Source: Scytonema millei VB511283 (GTDB lineage: Bacteria > Cyanobacteriota > Cyanobacteriia > Cyanobacteriales > Chroococcidiopsidaceae). Taken from it: 64,000 nt of DNA. The stretch lies in contig NZ_JTJC03000001.1 of NCBI RefSeq assembly GCF_000817735.3, forward strand, positions 381,710 through 445,709, read 5' to 3'. The position numbers were made by a program, and so were the translations under genes. This document shows, one piece after another, positions 43,887 through 54,228 of this stretch (position 1 is its first letter; each line of letters starts with the position of its first letter). Below the pieces are notes generated by a model. The model worked only from the letters and a program-made list of their open reading frames with translations, was not told the DNA's origin and made no database searches.

Positions 43887-46800
43887 CGTGGAGAACGCGA
43901 TTTTTCAATGCCTTCCTGGTAGTCACTACAGTGAATGCGATCGGTTTGTTGATTCTGCCTAAAGTTGCTAGAACAGAACCACTGCCAACTCAAACAGAAT
44001 TCGGCACTTACGTAGCAGCATTACCAATCGAACTGAGGCAAGTACAGCGATCGGTGACAGAAAAGCGCTGGCACGATTATATTACAGCATTACTTGCCCA
44101 ACCTGAGACATCTGTACCCGTAGAGAATACACAGGAATTTGGTACTTACATAGCAGCATTACCGATTGAAGCCGTTGTAATACCACCTTCAGAAACAGAT
44201 CGTCAATTACAACAATTGCTGGTGGCATTCCTGGCTTCACCTGAGACAGCAACAGTAACTACGCCAGCTTTCGGTAACGACATAGTTGCATTACCGATCG
44301 CCTTAGATGGAGAACAGACAGTCACGGATTTTCCCGAGGCTGAAGTTGCATTACTCTCCTTGCCAGAGACAACGCTACCAACTGCAACTGAAGCAGAAAC
44401 TAACACTTCATCTGAGAACGTACCAACAGAAGCGATCGAACAAAATACGAATATCCCATCCCAGAGCGTACCGCAATCTGAGGCTGAACAGAAGTATGCT
44501 AACTACCTGATTGCATTACGGGAACAAGGTCAACCACCAAATTCGGAAAATACCGATTCTCAGACGACTGCCACTCCAACTTCAAGCGATCTAAAAATTC
44601 TTTCGCCGCAATCGAACGAAGTCTTGGACGTGCCAGCGACTACAGTGACCGTGCAGTCTCCCGCAAATCTTCCCGTGGAACTGTCAGTCAATGGCGAATT
44701 AGTTGATACATCTCTCATTGGTGGCACGGAAACAAACAACACGGCAAATTCCGTGACGCAGACATGGTACGGCGTACCACTCCACCAGGGAGAGAATAAC
44801 CTCACAATTAAAATTAAGACTGGCGATCGCACTGGAGAATCAACGACAGTTAAAGTCTACGTGCGCGGGAATACCAAACAAATCACCGTCCAAACTCAAG
44901 AATCGCGAATTCCTGCTGATGGACGCTCGACAGCCACGATCCAAGGGCAGTTACTTGATGAGAAAGGTAATCGTGCCAACGAAGATGCGATCGTGACTCT
45001 TGATGCTAGTGCTGGAGAGTTTGTCGGTACGGATGCTAAGCCTGATCGCCAAGGGTTTCAAGTCCTGGCACGCAAAGGACAATACACGGCTGAGCTGCGA
45101 TCGGGACTACAGGCTCAAACAGTCAGAGTTCGCGCTGAAGCTTTTCAGCTAGAAGCATATACCCAATTTCAATTTGAAACGAATCTGCGCTCTAGTCTAG
45201 TCACGGGTGTGGTTGACTTGCGTTTAGGTGCTAGAGGAACTGATTTTTACAAGAGTTTTCGCGACTTTTTGCCCCCCGACGAAGACAACCGTACCGAACT
45301 GAGTTTCCATACAGCAGTTTTTGCCACTGGTAGAATTGGCGAATGGTTGTTTACCGGAGCATATAACAGCGATCGCACGCTCAACCAAAAATGCGATGGC
45401 ACTTCCGGTTTGTTTCGAGATTACCAAGTCTGCGATCGCAATTATCCCGTCTACGGCGATAGTTCTAAAGTTGAGGCTGTCACCCCTTCTCAAGATAGTT
45501 TGTATCTGCGCTTTGAGCGATCGGCATCCATTCCTGGGGCTGAGCCTGACTATGTGATGTGGGGTGACTACGATACAAAAGAGTTTGCTCGCTCGTCACA
45601 AGAATACACTGCGACTTCTCGCAACCTCCACGGGTTCAAAGCAAATTACAATCTAGGCGATTTTCAACTCTCAGTATTTTACGGCGATAACGTGGAAGGG
45701 TTCCAGCGCGACACGATCCCGCCTGATGGTACGAGCGGTTATTATTTTCTCTCGCGACGCTTGCTCATACCTGGAAGTGAAAACATCTCGATTGAAGTCG
45801 AAGAACTCAATCGTCCAGGTACGGTATTGTCGCGTCAACAACTCGTTAGAGGTACGGACTACGATATCGACTACGATCGCGGCACGTTGTTATTTCGCGA
45901 GCCAATTTTTCGTACGGCTGTCGATGACAACGGACAAGTTTTGGTGCGGCGAATCATTGCAACCTATCAGTACGAGAGCCAGGAAAAGGACAATCGCATC
46001 TACGGTGGTAGAGTCCAATACAACATCTCGCGACAGTTGGAAAATGAAAGTTGGCTCGGTGCAACTTATTTAAAAGAAGAACGTGGCATTCGCGACTTTG
46101 AACTTTACGGTGCAGACGCGCAAATTGCGATCGGTGACAAAATCCATTTAATTGCCGAATACGCTCACTCTCAAAACGATTCAGAAATGATGGGAGAAGT
46201 CAGCGGTTCGGCTTATCGGCTAGAAGCTGAGGGAGAGATCGCCCGAGGAATTCAAGGTCGAGCTTATTGGCGCTCTACCGATACAGGCTTTAGTAACAAC
46301 GCTACAACTAGCTTTGTCCCCGGACAAACTCGTTATGGGGCGCAGGTTACAGGACAGGTTACGCCAAAAACTAACGTTCGGTTGCAATATGACCATGAAG
46401 ATAATCGCGGCATAGCACCTCAACCATTAGATAATTTTACCGATCTATTCTCACCCCGTTTGGAAGCAATTCCAGGTAGTAAGGTTGACAACTCGCTAAC
46501 GACAATTACAGCTGGAGTGCAACAGCAGATTGGTAAAGCCGACCTGACATTGGATTGGGTGCATCGGCATCGAGAAGACCGGATCGAACCGAATGCTTTG
46601 AGCGGTACTTCAGACCAATTGCGATCGCGTCTCAAGTTACCTTTAACTGAAACTCTCACTTTTTTAGCTCAAAACGAACTGACCATTTCTAATGAAGAGG
46701 ATGCCGTTTATCCAGACCGCACGATTGTAGGTTTAGATTGGAAAGTTGCACAGGATTTGAGTATTCGCTTATCGCAACAGTTTTACAGTGGCAGCCAGAA

Positions 46801-48058
46801 TGATGGTAACTCGATTACCAGTCTCGATTTTATCGGCGAACGCAAATTCGGTACGGATACCACTGTCAACGGGCGTTACTCCATTTTAAATGGAGGTGAC
46901 GGAATGACAACACAGGGCGCGATCGGCATCAAGCAAGGTCTTACCATTGCCCCAGGATTAAAGCTGGATTTAGGATACGAGCGTGTCTTTGGTAATTTCT
47001 TCAGTCGAACTGGCGCAGGTAAGCAGTTCGTGCAACCCTTTACCACGGGACAAAGTGCCTCTTCGATTGGCGTTGACTCAGGTGATAACTACCACATTGG
47101 TTTAGCATACACGCCTAGCGACGATTTCAAAGCTAGCGCTCGTTACGAACATCGGAATTCTTCTGGTGGTTCCAATACAGTGATTTCCGCAGATGTAACG
47201 GGAAAAATTTCGCCAGCGCTGACAGGGTTAGTGCGCTACCAACAGGCGAATGCTTCTAACCAAAGACTTTCGGGGTTGGGAGATACAGCTAATTTGAAGG
47301 TAGGTTTAGCATATCGCGACCCGAATAACGATAAATTTAATGCTTTGTTACGTTACGAATATCGCAAAAATCCCTCCACAATTCCTGACACGATTTTATT
47401 TGGCAGCGGTACGGGTTCCAAAGACCATACTTTTGCCTTAGAAACTATTTACGCTCCTAATTGGCGATGGGAACTTTACGGCAAGTATGCAATTCGTCAC
47501 AGCACATCTTACCTAGCTGAGGATTTAGTTAACTCTAGTACGATTAATCTCGGGCAATTACGGGCAACCTATCGCTTAAATAACAAAATCGATTTGGTAG
47601 GTGAAGCTCGTTGGATTAATCAACCTTCAGAAAATCACAGCGAGACGGGTTTTGTTGCTGAAGCAGGTTACTATCTGACACCAAATCTGCGGTTATCGGC
47701 AGGATATGCGTTTGGTCATGTGAATGATGATGATTTTAGCGGTTCGCGTTCTGCTGGCGGGGCTTATTTTGGCTTGACTGTGAAATTGAACGAATTGTTT
47801 GATGGGTTTGGGTTGCAAAAGCCCGTACCTGCACTGAAGAAAGCAGGGGAGCAGAAGAGCAGGGGAGCAGAGGGGCGATCGATCCCCCCAACTCCCCTTA
47901 AAAAGGGGGGCGAAAGTCGTTCGACTCCGCCGCAAGCAAATTCAGAGGCGATCGCTCCTAATACTGTTCCAGAAAGAAAGGAGGAAACAACTCAGGGTCA
48001 GTCACTTCTAGACAAAGAAACAACTTCAACTTCATCAGAATCTACAGAAGGTAAATAG
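43883..48058 (+). CDS. Large outer-membrane beta-barrel protein with N-terminal repeats and Ig-like domains
   Basis: The protein has 1391 residues. It starts with a signal segment (FLVVTTVNAIGLLILPKVART). Three repeats of an FGTYVAALPIE...LAxPET block lie near 40-76, 86-122 and 130-162. Ig/Big-like domains follow (LSPQSNEVLDVPATTVTVQS, ITVQTQESRIPADGRSTATIQGQL), then a plug-like QQLVRGTDYDIDYDRGTLLFREPI. From about 480 on there are many alternating strands with aromatic ends, typical of a barrel of well over 16 strands, ending near the AGGAYFGLTVKLNELFDGF strand. The last 60 residues are a low-complexity tail containing a repeat insertion. The likely role is an OM channel or anchor for the neighbouring DUF11 proteins. 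Confidence 0.8.
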   Translation: MTWRTRFFNAFLVVTTVNAIGLLILPKVARTEPLPTQTEFGTYVAALPIELRQVQRSVTEKRWHDYITALLAQPETSVPVENTQEFGTYIAALPIEAVVIPPSETDRQLQQLLVAFLASPETATVTTPAFGNDIVALPIALDGEQTVTDFPEAEVALLSLPETTLPTATEAETNTSSENVPTEAIEQNTNIPSQSVPQSEAEQKYANYLIALREQGQPPNSENTDSQTTATPTSSDLKILSPQSNEVLDVPATTVTVQSPANLPVELSVNGELVDTSLIGGTETNNTANSVTQTWYGVPLHQGENNLTIKIKTGDRTGESTTVKVYVRGNTKQITVQTQESRIPADGRSTATIQGQLLDEKGNRANEDAIVTLDASAGEFVGTDAKPDRQGFQVLARKGQYTAELRSGLQAQTVRVRAEAFQLEAYTQFQFETNLRSSLVTGVVDLRLGARGTDFYKSFRDFLPPDEDNRTELSFHTAVFATGRIGEWLFTGAYNSDRTLNQKCDGTSGLFRDYQVCDRNYPVYGDSSKVEAVTPSQDSLYLRFERSASIPGAEPDYVMWGDYDTKEFARSSQEYTATSRNLHGFKANYNLGDFQLSVFYGDNVEGFQRDTIPPDGTSGYYFLSRRLLIPGSENISIEVEELNRPGTVLSRQQLVRGTDYDIDYDRGTLLFREPIFRTAVDDNGQVLVRRIIATYQYESQEKDNRIYGGRVQYNISRQLENESWLGATYLKEERGIRDFELYGADAQIAIGDKIHLIAEYAHSQNDSEMMGEVSGSAYRLEAEGEIARGIQGRAYWRSTDTGFSNNATTSFVPGQTRYGAQVTGQVTPKTNVRLQYDHEDNRGIAPQPLDNFTDLFSPRLEAIPGSKVDNSLTTITAGVQQQIGKADLTLDWVHRHREDRIEPNALSGTSDQLRSRLKLPLTETLTFLAQNELTISNEEDAVYPDRTIVGLDWKVAQDLSIRLSQQFYSGSQNDGNSITSLDFIGERKFGTDTTVNGRYSILNGGDGMTTQGAIGIKQGLTIAPGLKLDLGYERVFGNFFSRTGAGKQFVQPFTTGQSASSIGVDSGDNYHIGLAYTPSDDFKASARYEHRNSSGGSNTVISADVTGKISPALTGLVRYQQANASNQRLSGLGDTANLKVGLAYRDPNNDKFNALLRYEYRKNPSTIPDTILFGSGTGSKDHTFALETIYAPNWRWELYGKYAIRHSTSYLAEDLVNSSTINLGQLRATYRLNNKIDLVGEARWINQPSENHSETGFVAEAGYYLTPNLRLSAGYAFGHVNDDDFSGSRSAGGAYFGLTVKLNELFDGFGLQKPVPALKKAGEQKSRGAEGRSIPPTPLKKGGESRSTPPQANSEAIAPNTVPERKEETTQGQSLLDKETTSTSSESTEGK
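47842..47925. repeat. AGCAGGGGAGCAG run and palindromic repeat within the barrel CDS
   Basis: GCAGGGGAGCAG appears twice, then GATCCCCCCAACTCCCCTT with AAAAAGGGGGG, a member of the same palindromic repeat class as at 42062. It is read in frame as RSIPPTPLKKGGESRS in the C-terminal tail. Confidence 0.8.
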
Positions 48059-48166
48059 TTATGAGAAAGGTTGAGTACGCGATCGCTCCAGGTATGTTAA
48101 AGGCTAAGGAAAGAGCGATCGCGACAATTTAATCAGGTTAGAGGAAGGATTGGCAACTATATTATT

Positions 48167-51100
48167 ATGAATAAACCCGTACTGTTAAAAAAACTTGCTC
48201 CAATTAGCTTAACTGTTGTTGGAGTACTTTTATGTTATCCCCTGAAAGCAAATGCCACTCCCAACTTACAAATTAAGCCCATTTCCTGGGACATTATCGG
48301 TCTAGATAGTAATAAACCCGCTATTGAAGGACCAAATGTTTTTAATATTGGAGCGAGGGTCTGCAATCTCGGCACGTCTGCCGCTAAAGATTTACAAGCG
48401 AAGATTAATCTGGGTTCGGGAACGGGGAGTGCTTATATTTCACTTCTCGGTCTGAATACTCTGAATCTTAATTATTTACCTGCTGGAGGTACTGGCTCAA
48501 CATTTCATAATATTGGCAATACTGGTCCAACTCCAGCTTACTGCGCGGATTTTTATTTCAACGTTGAGCTTCAGCGGATTCTAGCTGCTCACGGCACGTA
48601 TAGAGAATACTATATTGAGGCGACTGGTAAAGATTTAATCGGGACTCAGCTAGCGACAATTACAACTCCTCAACCTCGCCGTCTGTACGTTGAACAATTA
48701 ATCGAGCAGAATCGTAATAAGGTACTAACTTTCACAGGTACAACTACCGTACAATCGGGAGATATTGTAGATTATACGGTAACAGGTGAAACTGCACCTG
48801 GAGGCTACGAACAGTTAGTTTTTGCTACTAACTTTCCCAACACTGTTTTTCAAATTATCAAAGTTAATACTAATTACACAACACCTTCTCTTGCAACTAA
48901 TAACTCTATTTATGGTGATGCTTGTGGTTGGGATTCAGATCCTAATTCTAGTTTTTACCGAACTTGCAATAATCCAAGTATTCCTGATGGTTATACAGGG
49001 GGAAAAGTTGGCGATAGCTTTACCGCAAAATACAAAGTAAAAATTATTAGTACTCAGAGTCAAACAATCGGTGTTTCCAGTTTAGTTTATGATAAATCTG
49101 GTAGCAGTTATCACTACAATACAACTTACAAAATCCCCCCCGACTATGATATTAATATTAATGTTACTCCTGCTGTTACGGCTGATTTAAGTTTAACTAA
49201 GACAGTCAATAAATTACTGCCTAGTGTAGGTGAGAATGTCACCTTTACCATTAACGTCAAAAACGATGGTCCTGACAACGCTACAAATGTCAAGGTTCAG
49301 GATATTTTACCTGCTGGACTAACCTACGTCTCCTCTAATGCTGCTGTCACCTTTGGCGCTACGACTCCTACCTATCTCAGCGTCAGCGATTACAACGGAG
49401 GTTTTTACACTTCTAGTACGGGGATGTGGGATATAGGTACAATTCCCAAAGGTGCTACGGCAACGCTTCAGATTGTAGCAACAGTCAATACTACTAATGC
49501 CATTACTAATACTGCTGAAGTCAACGCCAGCGACCAAACCGATCCAGATTCTACCCCCAATAACAATATCGTGACTGAAGACGATCGCGCCGCTGTAACT
49601 TTTAATCAAAGGGTATCCATTTCTGGTACGGTTTTTGAAGATGTCAACTATGGTGGTAGTGCAGGGCGAGACTATACCACTGCTAACAATTCAGCCACAG
49701 CCTCCGGCTTCGCTACAGGCGTAATTCGCCGCCCAAATGCGCGGGTTGAGTTATATAACTCGGCAGGCAATTTCTTGACTTCCACTCTCACCGATACTAA
49801 CGGCGCTTACACCTTCACTAATCAACCGGGGAATGCAACTTACACGGTGCGCGTGGTTAACGGTACTGTAACCTCTGCCCGTTCTAGTTCGGGAGGTACG
49901 CTCATTCCGGTACAGACTTATCGTTCTGATGCCAGCACGGGAACTGTAACTGCGGTTGCGGATCGGGTGGGTGGAGAAAACCCAGTATTAGTTGATGCAG
50001 GTAATGGTAGTACGACCTTAGCCGCACTCACTACTGCTACAACCACTGCTCAATCGATCGCCCAAATTAATGCTGGTGCTAGTAATATTACAGGTGTAGA
50101 CTTCGGCTTTAACTTTGACACCATAGTTAGTACGAGAGATTCCGGTCAGGGCAGCTTGCGCCAGTTCATTATTAACAGTAATGCTCTCCAAAATACGAGT
50201 CTGGCTCAAGTCGGAGTGCTTTCCGGTAGGGAAGAGAGTATCTTCATGCTTTCCGATGGTGCAGCTCATCCAGGCTTACGGGCGGGATTATCTAACCAAT
50301 TTAGCGGTGGTGTAGCAACTATTAATCTAGTAACTGCTCTACCCGCGATCGCAAATGCAGTTGGCAGTACTAACGCTAACCGAACTAGTATTGATACCAG
50401 AACCCAAACTGCTCTGACTGGAGACACTAACGCACCTATATTTAACAACACGACTGGACCAGAAATTGTCCTCAACGTCGCTGCCGGTCCAGGGCTAGAA
50501 GTGCAAGCTAGCTTTACTTTTATCAAAAATATCGGTATTACTGGTGCCAACGGTACAAGTACGGCAGGTGTGGGAGTCTATTTCAATGGTGCGGGGGCAG
50601 TTAACTCACGGCTAGAAAATTCTACTATTTTTAGTCATGATAACTCAGGTGTAAAGTTTCAAAGTGCCACTAACGTTCACGTTAACTCGAACATCATTCG
50701 TAATAATGGCGTGACTGACCCTCTTGCTGATGGGGTCGAACTGATTGGCGCTAGTAGCAATAACGTCACTGAGAATATCATCATCAACAACCGAGGTTAC
50801 GGGATCGATCTACATACTACTACCAACAACAACAACAACTTAAGTAGCAACCAGATCGCGAACAATGGCACGCCCGACGACACTCAGGATGCGGGAATTG
50901 GTATCCGCTTAGGTAGCAATAATCTGATCGGTCAAAATACGATCGCCAACAATCTCGGTGATGGTATTGTCGTTGCTTCGGGAACAGGCAACCAAATCAC
51001 GGAAAACTCGATCTATAGTAACGGTGAACTTGGCATCGATTTGGGCGGTGGTAGCGAGGGTAATGGCGTGACGCTCAATGATAATGGTGATAGCGATACG

Positions 51101-52090
51101 GGTGCAAATGGTTTATTTAACTTTCCAGTTCTGGAGAGCGCTCAGCTTTCAGGTGGCAACTTAATAGTTAAAGGTTTTGCCCGCCCTGGCTCAAAAATTG
51201 AATTTTTTGTCAAACAACCCGATCCTTCAGGTTTTGGTGAAGGGCAAGAATATCTCGTGACGTTGATTGAAGATTCAGCAGACGATACCGATGCGACTAC
51301 TGGCACTTATACTAGTCCGTTCAACGGTCTCAATCAAGGTACTGACACCACGAACCGTTTTGAATTTTCAATCCCGTTAAGCAGTCTACCTAACACAGTC
51401 ACAACCGCTGACAAACTTACTGCAACTGCTACCTGTCTCACCAGCAGCAATTGCTCTAGCGCCCCAAATGGCAGCACTTCAGAATTCAGCGGTAATATTA
51501 CCATTACTGGTAGCCCTCATCTATCGCTCGTCAAACGCATTACTGCTATCAAGGGCGTTCCTTTCTCCGGGTTTGATGGGATTGCTACCGATCCAAATAA
51601 TAATGGCGATCTCGACGAGGACGTGAATTGGACTTTACCGCTTGATGACTACTTAAGCGGACGGATTGATGGCGGTTTTGTCCAACCAGGAGAAGAAGTC
51701 GAATACACGATTTACTATCTTTCTACTGGTTCGACTACAGCTCAAAATGTGTTGTTTTGCGATCGCGTTCCTGCGAATATGAGTTTTGTTACTACTGCGT
51801 TCGATAGCTATCCCGTGCAAGCATCTGGGGGGTTACAAGCAGTAGCGCGGGGGATTCTCTGGCAATATAACGGGATGACTGAATCGTTAACAAATGTCAG
51901 TGATGGAGATACGGCAATGTATTTTCCCCCAGGAGTTGAGCCGAGTAGTGTTTACCCTAATATTAATTGTCAGGGTAGCAATACCACGGGGGCGATCGTG
52001 GTTAATTTAGGCAATTTACCCAACGTGACTGCGCCTGGAATTCCTACAAATGCTTATGGATTTGTGCGGTTTAGGGCTAAACTCAACTAG
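48167..52090 (+). CDS. Giant exported protein: DUF11, SdrB-like and right-handed beta-helix domains
   Basis: 1307 residues. The signal peptide is LAPISLTVVGVLLCYPLKANA. A beta domain (30-340) precedes a DUF11 domain (ADLSLTKTVNKLLPSVGENV...NDGPDNATNVKVQDILPAGL, about 340-470). An SdrB-like domain follows (VSISGTVFEDVNYGGSAGRD..NARVELYNSAGNF). TIVSTRDSGQGSLRQFI then introduces a right-handed beta-helix (about 740-980) with repeated SNNVTENIIINNRGYGIDL and NLIGQNTIANNLGDGIVV rungs. The last 200 residues hold another DUF11-like module (YTIYYLSTGSTTAQNVLFCDRVP). The architecture is that of an adhesin or surface polysaccharide-binding protein. It closes the surface cluster. Confidence 0.85.
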   Translation: MNKPVLLKKLAPISLTVVGVLLCYPLKANATPNLQIKPISWDIIGLDSNKPAIEGPNVFNIGARVCNLGTSAAKDLQAKINLGSGTGSAYISLLGLNTLNLNYLPAGGTGSTFHNIGNTGPTPAYCADFYFNVELQRILAAHGTYREYYIEATGKDLIGTQLATITTPQPRRLYVEQLIEQNRNKVLTFTGTTTVQSGDIVDYTVTGETAPGGYEQLVFATNFPNTVFQIIKVNTNYTTPSLATNNSIYGDACGWDSDPNSSFYRTCNNPSIPDGYTGGKVGDSFTAKYKVKIISTQSQTIGVSSLVYDKSGSSYHYNTTYKIPPDYDININVTPAVTADLSLTKTVNKLLPSVGENVTFTINVKNDGPDNATNVKVQDILPAGLTYVSSNAAVTFGATTPTYLSVSDYNGGFYTSSTGMWDIGTIPKGATATLQIVATVNTTNAITNTAEVNASDQTDPDSTPNNNIVTEDDRAAVTFNQRVSISGTVFEDVNYGGSAGRDYTTANNSATASGFATGVIRRPNARVELYNSAGNFLTSTLTDTNGAYTFTNQPGNATYTVRVVNGTVTSARSSSGGTLIPVQTYRSDASTGTVTAVADRVGGENPVLVDAGNGSTTLAALTTATTTAQSIAQINAGASNITGVDFGFNFDTIVSTRDSGQGSLRQFIINSNALQNTSLAQVGVLSGREESIFMLSDGAAHPGLRAGLSNQFSGGVATINLVTALPAIANAVGSTNANRTSIDTRTQTALTGDTNAPIFNNTTGPEIVLNVAAGPGLEVQASFTFIKNIGITGANGTSTAGVGVYFNGAGAVNSRLENSTIFSHDNSGVKFQSATNVHVNSNIIRNNGVTDPLADGVELIGASSNNVTENIIINNRGYGIDLHTTTNNNNNLSSNQIANNGTPDDTQDAGIGIRLGSNNLIGQNTIANNLGDGIVVASGTGNQITENSIYSNGELGIDLGGGSEGNGVTLNDNGDSDTGANGLFNFPVLESAQLSGGNLIVKGFARPGSKIEFFVKQPDPSGFGEGQEYLVTLIEDSADDTDATTGTYTSPFNGLNQGTDTTNRFEFSIPLSSLPNTVTTADKLTATATCLTSSNCSSAPNGSTSEFSGNITITGSPHLSLVKRITAIKGVPFSGFDGIATDPNNNGDLDEDVNWTLPLDDYLSGRIDGGFVQPGEEVEYTIYYLSTGSTTAQNVLFCDRVPANMSFVTTAFDSYPVQASGGLQAVARGILWQYNGMTESLTNVSDGDTAMYFPPGVEPSSVYPNINCQGSNTTGAIVVNLGNLPNVTAPGIPTNAYGFVRFRAKLN

Positions 52091-52140
52091 TTCGATCTAT
52101 GCCTATTATAGCGGTTTTCAATTGGGTGAAATATATGATT

Positions 52141-52170
52141 GGTAAGGGCGCACAGCTGTGCGCCCTTACC
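52141..52170. terminator. Perfect 30-bp GGTAAGGGCGCACAG palindrome
   Basis: Both 15-base halves are exact reverse complements. Located after the giant surface protein gene. It belongs to the same family as 3655, 55255 and 62119. Confidence 0.7.
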
Positions 52171-52280
52171 AACGTCATCTACGCAATCGAGAATTGCTAT
52201 TAGTAGTTTTTTCCCTAGTAGCTAATTGCCTGTTAAATCTGGGAAGACTAAATACAGATTCCATAAGCCGATCCCCAGAT

Positions 52281-54170
52281 ATGAGTTACTGCTTGAATCC
52301 AGACTGCCAGAACCCCCAAAACTTAGATGGGAGAAAGTATTGTCTCGTCTGTGGCTCCAAGTTACTACTCAAAGACCAATATCAAGCAATTAAACCAATC
52401 GGCAATGGTGGTTTTGGACGCACCTTTTTGGCAGAAGATGCCAATCGTCTCAATGCCCTTTGCGTGATCAAACAGTTTTTTCCTCTGCCCCACATTCAAG
52501 GCAATATTGAGGCAATGGCAAAGGCTACTTTGTTGTTCAAGCAAGAAGCCAGACAGTTATTAGAACTAGGAGAGAAACATCCGCAAATTCCAACTTTATT
52601 CGCCTATTTTGAACAAGAACAACGCTTGTATCTGGTACAACAACATATTGACGGGCAAGATTTAGAAAAAGAATTAGAGCAGCAAGGAGCGTTTAACGAA
52701 GAACAAATTCGGGCGCTGATGAATAGTTTACTGCCCGTACTGCAATTTATTCACCATTGCGACGTGATTCATCGGGATATTAAACCGACAAATATTTTAC
52801 GTCAAAAAGTTGATAACAAATTCGTCTTAATCGATTTCGGCGTGGCAAAACAACTTGCTGGGACAAGTATCTCTGCGGCTAGTACCAAACCAGGAACGGA
52901 AGGATATGCCCCCATCGAACAATTGCGCGGTGGTAGGGCGTTTCCCGCCAGCGATATTTACAGCTTGGGTGTCACCTGCATTCGCTTAATGACAAATGCA
53001 GAACTCGATGAAATTTACAATCCTTTAGAAGGCAACTGGATGTGGCGACCCTATTTGCAGCAAAGGGGTATTGATGTCTCAGAGCGATTAAGCAATATTC
53101 TCGATCGAATGCTGCAAGAATACGTCCAGCGTCGCTATCAATCGGCAGAAGAAGTACTCAAAGACCTCAGCGAACCAATTGTCGCACCAACAGCTATAGC
53201 ATCAGCACCAGCGATCGCCGCCTCAGCAGCCACAGCACCACCACCGCCACCACCACCACCGCCACCACCACCGCCACCGCCAGTAGAAATTAAACATTGG
53301 CAGTGCGTGCATACCCTAACCGGACACTCGGGACAGATTCGAGCAGTTGCTATTAGTCCAGACGGACAGTTAGTCGCCAGCGGCAGTGCGGACAAAACAA
53401 TTAACATCTGGGAGTTGGATAGCGGCAGTTTAGTTTACTGTCTGAGAGACCATAGCAACTGGGTGCGGGGATTGACTTTTAGTCCTGACGGCAAATCTCT
53501 CATCAGTTGTAGTGCTGATAAAACTGTCAAGATCTGGAATGTTAATAGTGGCAAACTGATTCAAACCCTAGCCGGACACGCAAATGGAGTCAGCGCGATC
53601 GCGACGAGTCGTGATGGTAAGGCGATCTTTAGCGGTAGTGACGATGGCACGGTGAAGTTGTGGGATTTATATACAGGTAATCTCATGTATACCTTGACAG
53701 GACACTCCGGTTATGTGTTATCAGTTGCCAATAGTCCAGATGGTAAAGTTTTAGCTGGAGGCTGCGGCGAAGTTATTCGGTTGTGGGACTTATACAAAGA
53801 AAAATGGATTGGCGATCTGACGGGACATTCTGGTTGGGTGCGATCGATTGTCTTTAGTAAAGATGGACGTACCATCGTCTCTGGCAGCGAAGACGGCACG
53901 ATTAAGTTGTGGCATGATAGCAAGCTAACTCACACGCTAGAAGGTCATACTAGTCGTGTTAGCGGTGTAGCTTTGAGTCCGTTGGGAAGAATTATTGTCA
54001 GTGGTAGTGGCGATAAAACGCTCAAAGTTTGGCAATCTGAAAATGGTAAGTTTGTTAAAACTATTGGCAGCCATGATGATGCTATTTGGTCAATTGCTCT
54101 AAGTCCTGACGAACAGGCGATCGCTTCTGGGAGTGCTGACAACACTGTAAAAATCTGGCAATGTCACTAA
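52281..54170 (+). CDS. Ser/Thr protein kinase with N-terminal zinc ribbon and C-terminal WD40 propeller
   Basis: 629 residues from the ATG at 52281. CLNPDC and CLVCG form a zinc-ribbon-like start. The kinase domain has GNGGFGRTF, CVIKQFF, VIHRDIKPTNIL, LIDFGVAKQL and GTEGYAPIEQ. A proline run (about 15 Pro, near residue 330) links to seven WD40 units, each with GHSGxVxxVAxSPDG..VASGSxDxTxKxW. This fusion is typical of multicellular and larger-genome cyanobacteria. The propeller likely docks substrates. It may regulate the adjacent surface cluster, but only proximity supports that. Confidence 0.92.
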   Translation: MSYCLNPDCQNPQNLDGRKYCLVCGSKLLLKDQYQAIKPIGNGGFGRTFLAEDANRLNALCVIKQFFPLPHIQGNIEAMAKATLLFKQEARQLLELGEKHPQIPTLFAYFEQEQRLYLVQQHIDGQDLEKELEQQGAFNEEQIRALMNSLLPVLQFIHHCDVIHRDIKPTNILRQKVDNKFVLIDFGVAKQLAGTSISAASTKPGTEGYAPIEQLRGGRAFPASDIYSLGVTCIRLMTNAELDEIYNPLEGNWMWRPYLQQRGIDVSERLSNILDRMLQEYVQRRYQSAEEVLKDLSEPIVAPTAIASAPAIAASAATAPPPPPPPPPPPPPPPVEIKHWQCVHTLTGHSGQIRAVAISPDGQLVASGSADKTINIWELDSGSLVYCLRDHSNWVRGLTFSPDGKSLISCSADKTVKIWNVNSGKLIQTLAGHANGVSAIATSRDGKAIFSGSDDGTVKLWDLYTGNLMYTLTGHSGYVLSVANSPDGKVLAGGCGEVIRLWDLYKEKWIGDLTGHSGWVRSIVFSKDGRTIVSGSEDGTIKLWHDSKLTHTLEGHTSRVSGVALSPLGRIIVSGSGDKTLKVWQSENGKFVKTIGSHDDAIWSIALSPDEQAIASGSADNTVKIWQCH

Positions 54171-54228
54171 ACTAGGAGTTATGGAGACGCGACACGTTGT
54201 GTCTCTGCAACGTTTTTCCGTGCTATCC

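Noticed and set aside
48061-48132. 23-codon ORF between the barrel and the giant surface protein genes
   Set aside because: Made largely of two HIP1-type octamers; no sign of selection as a protein.
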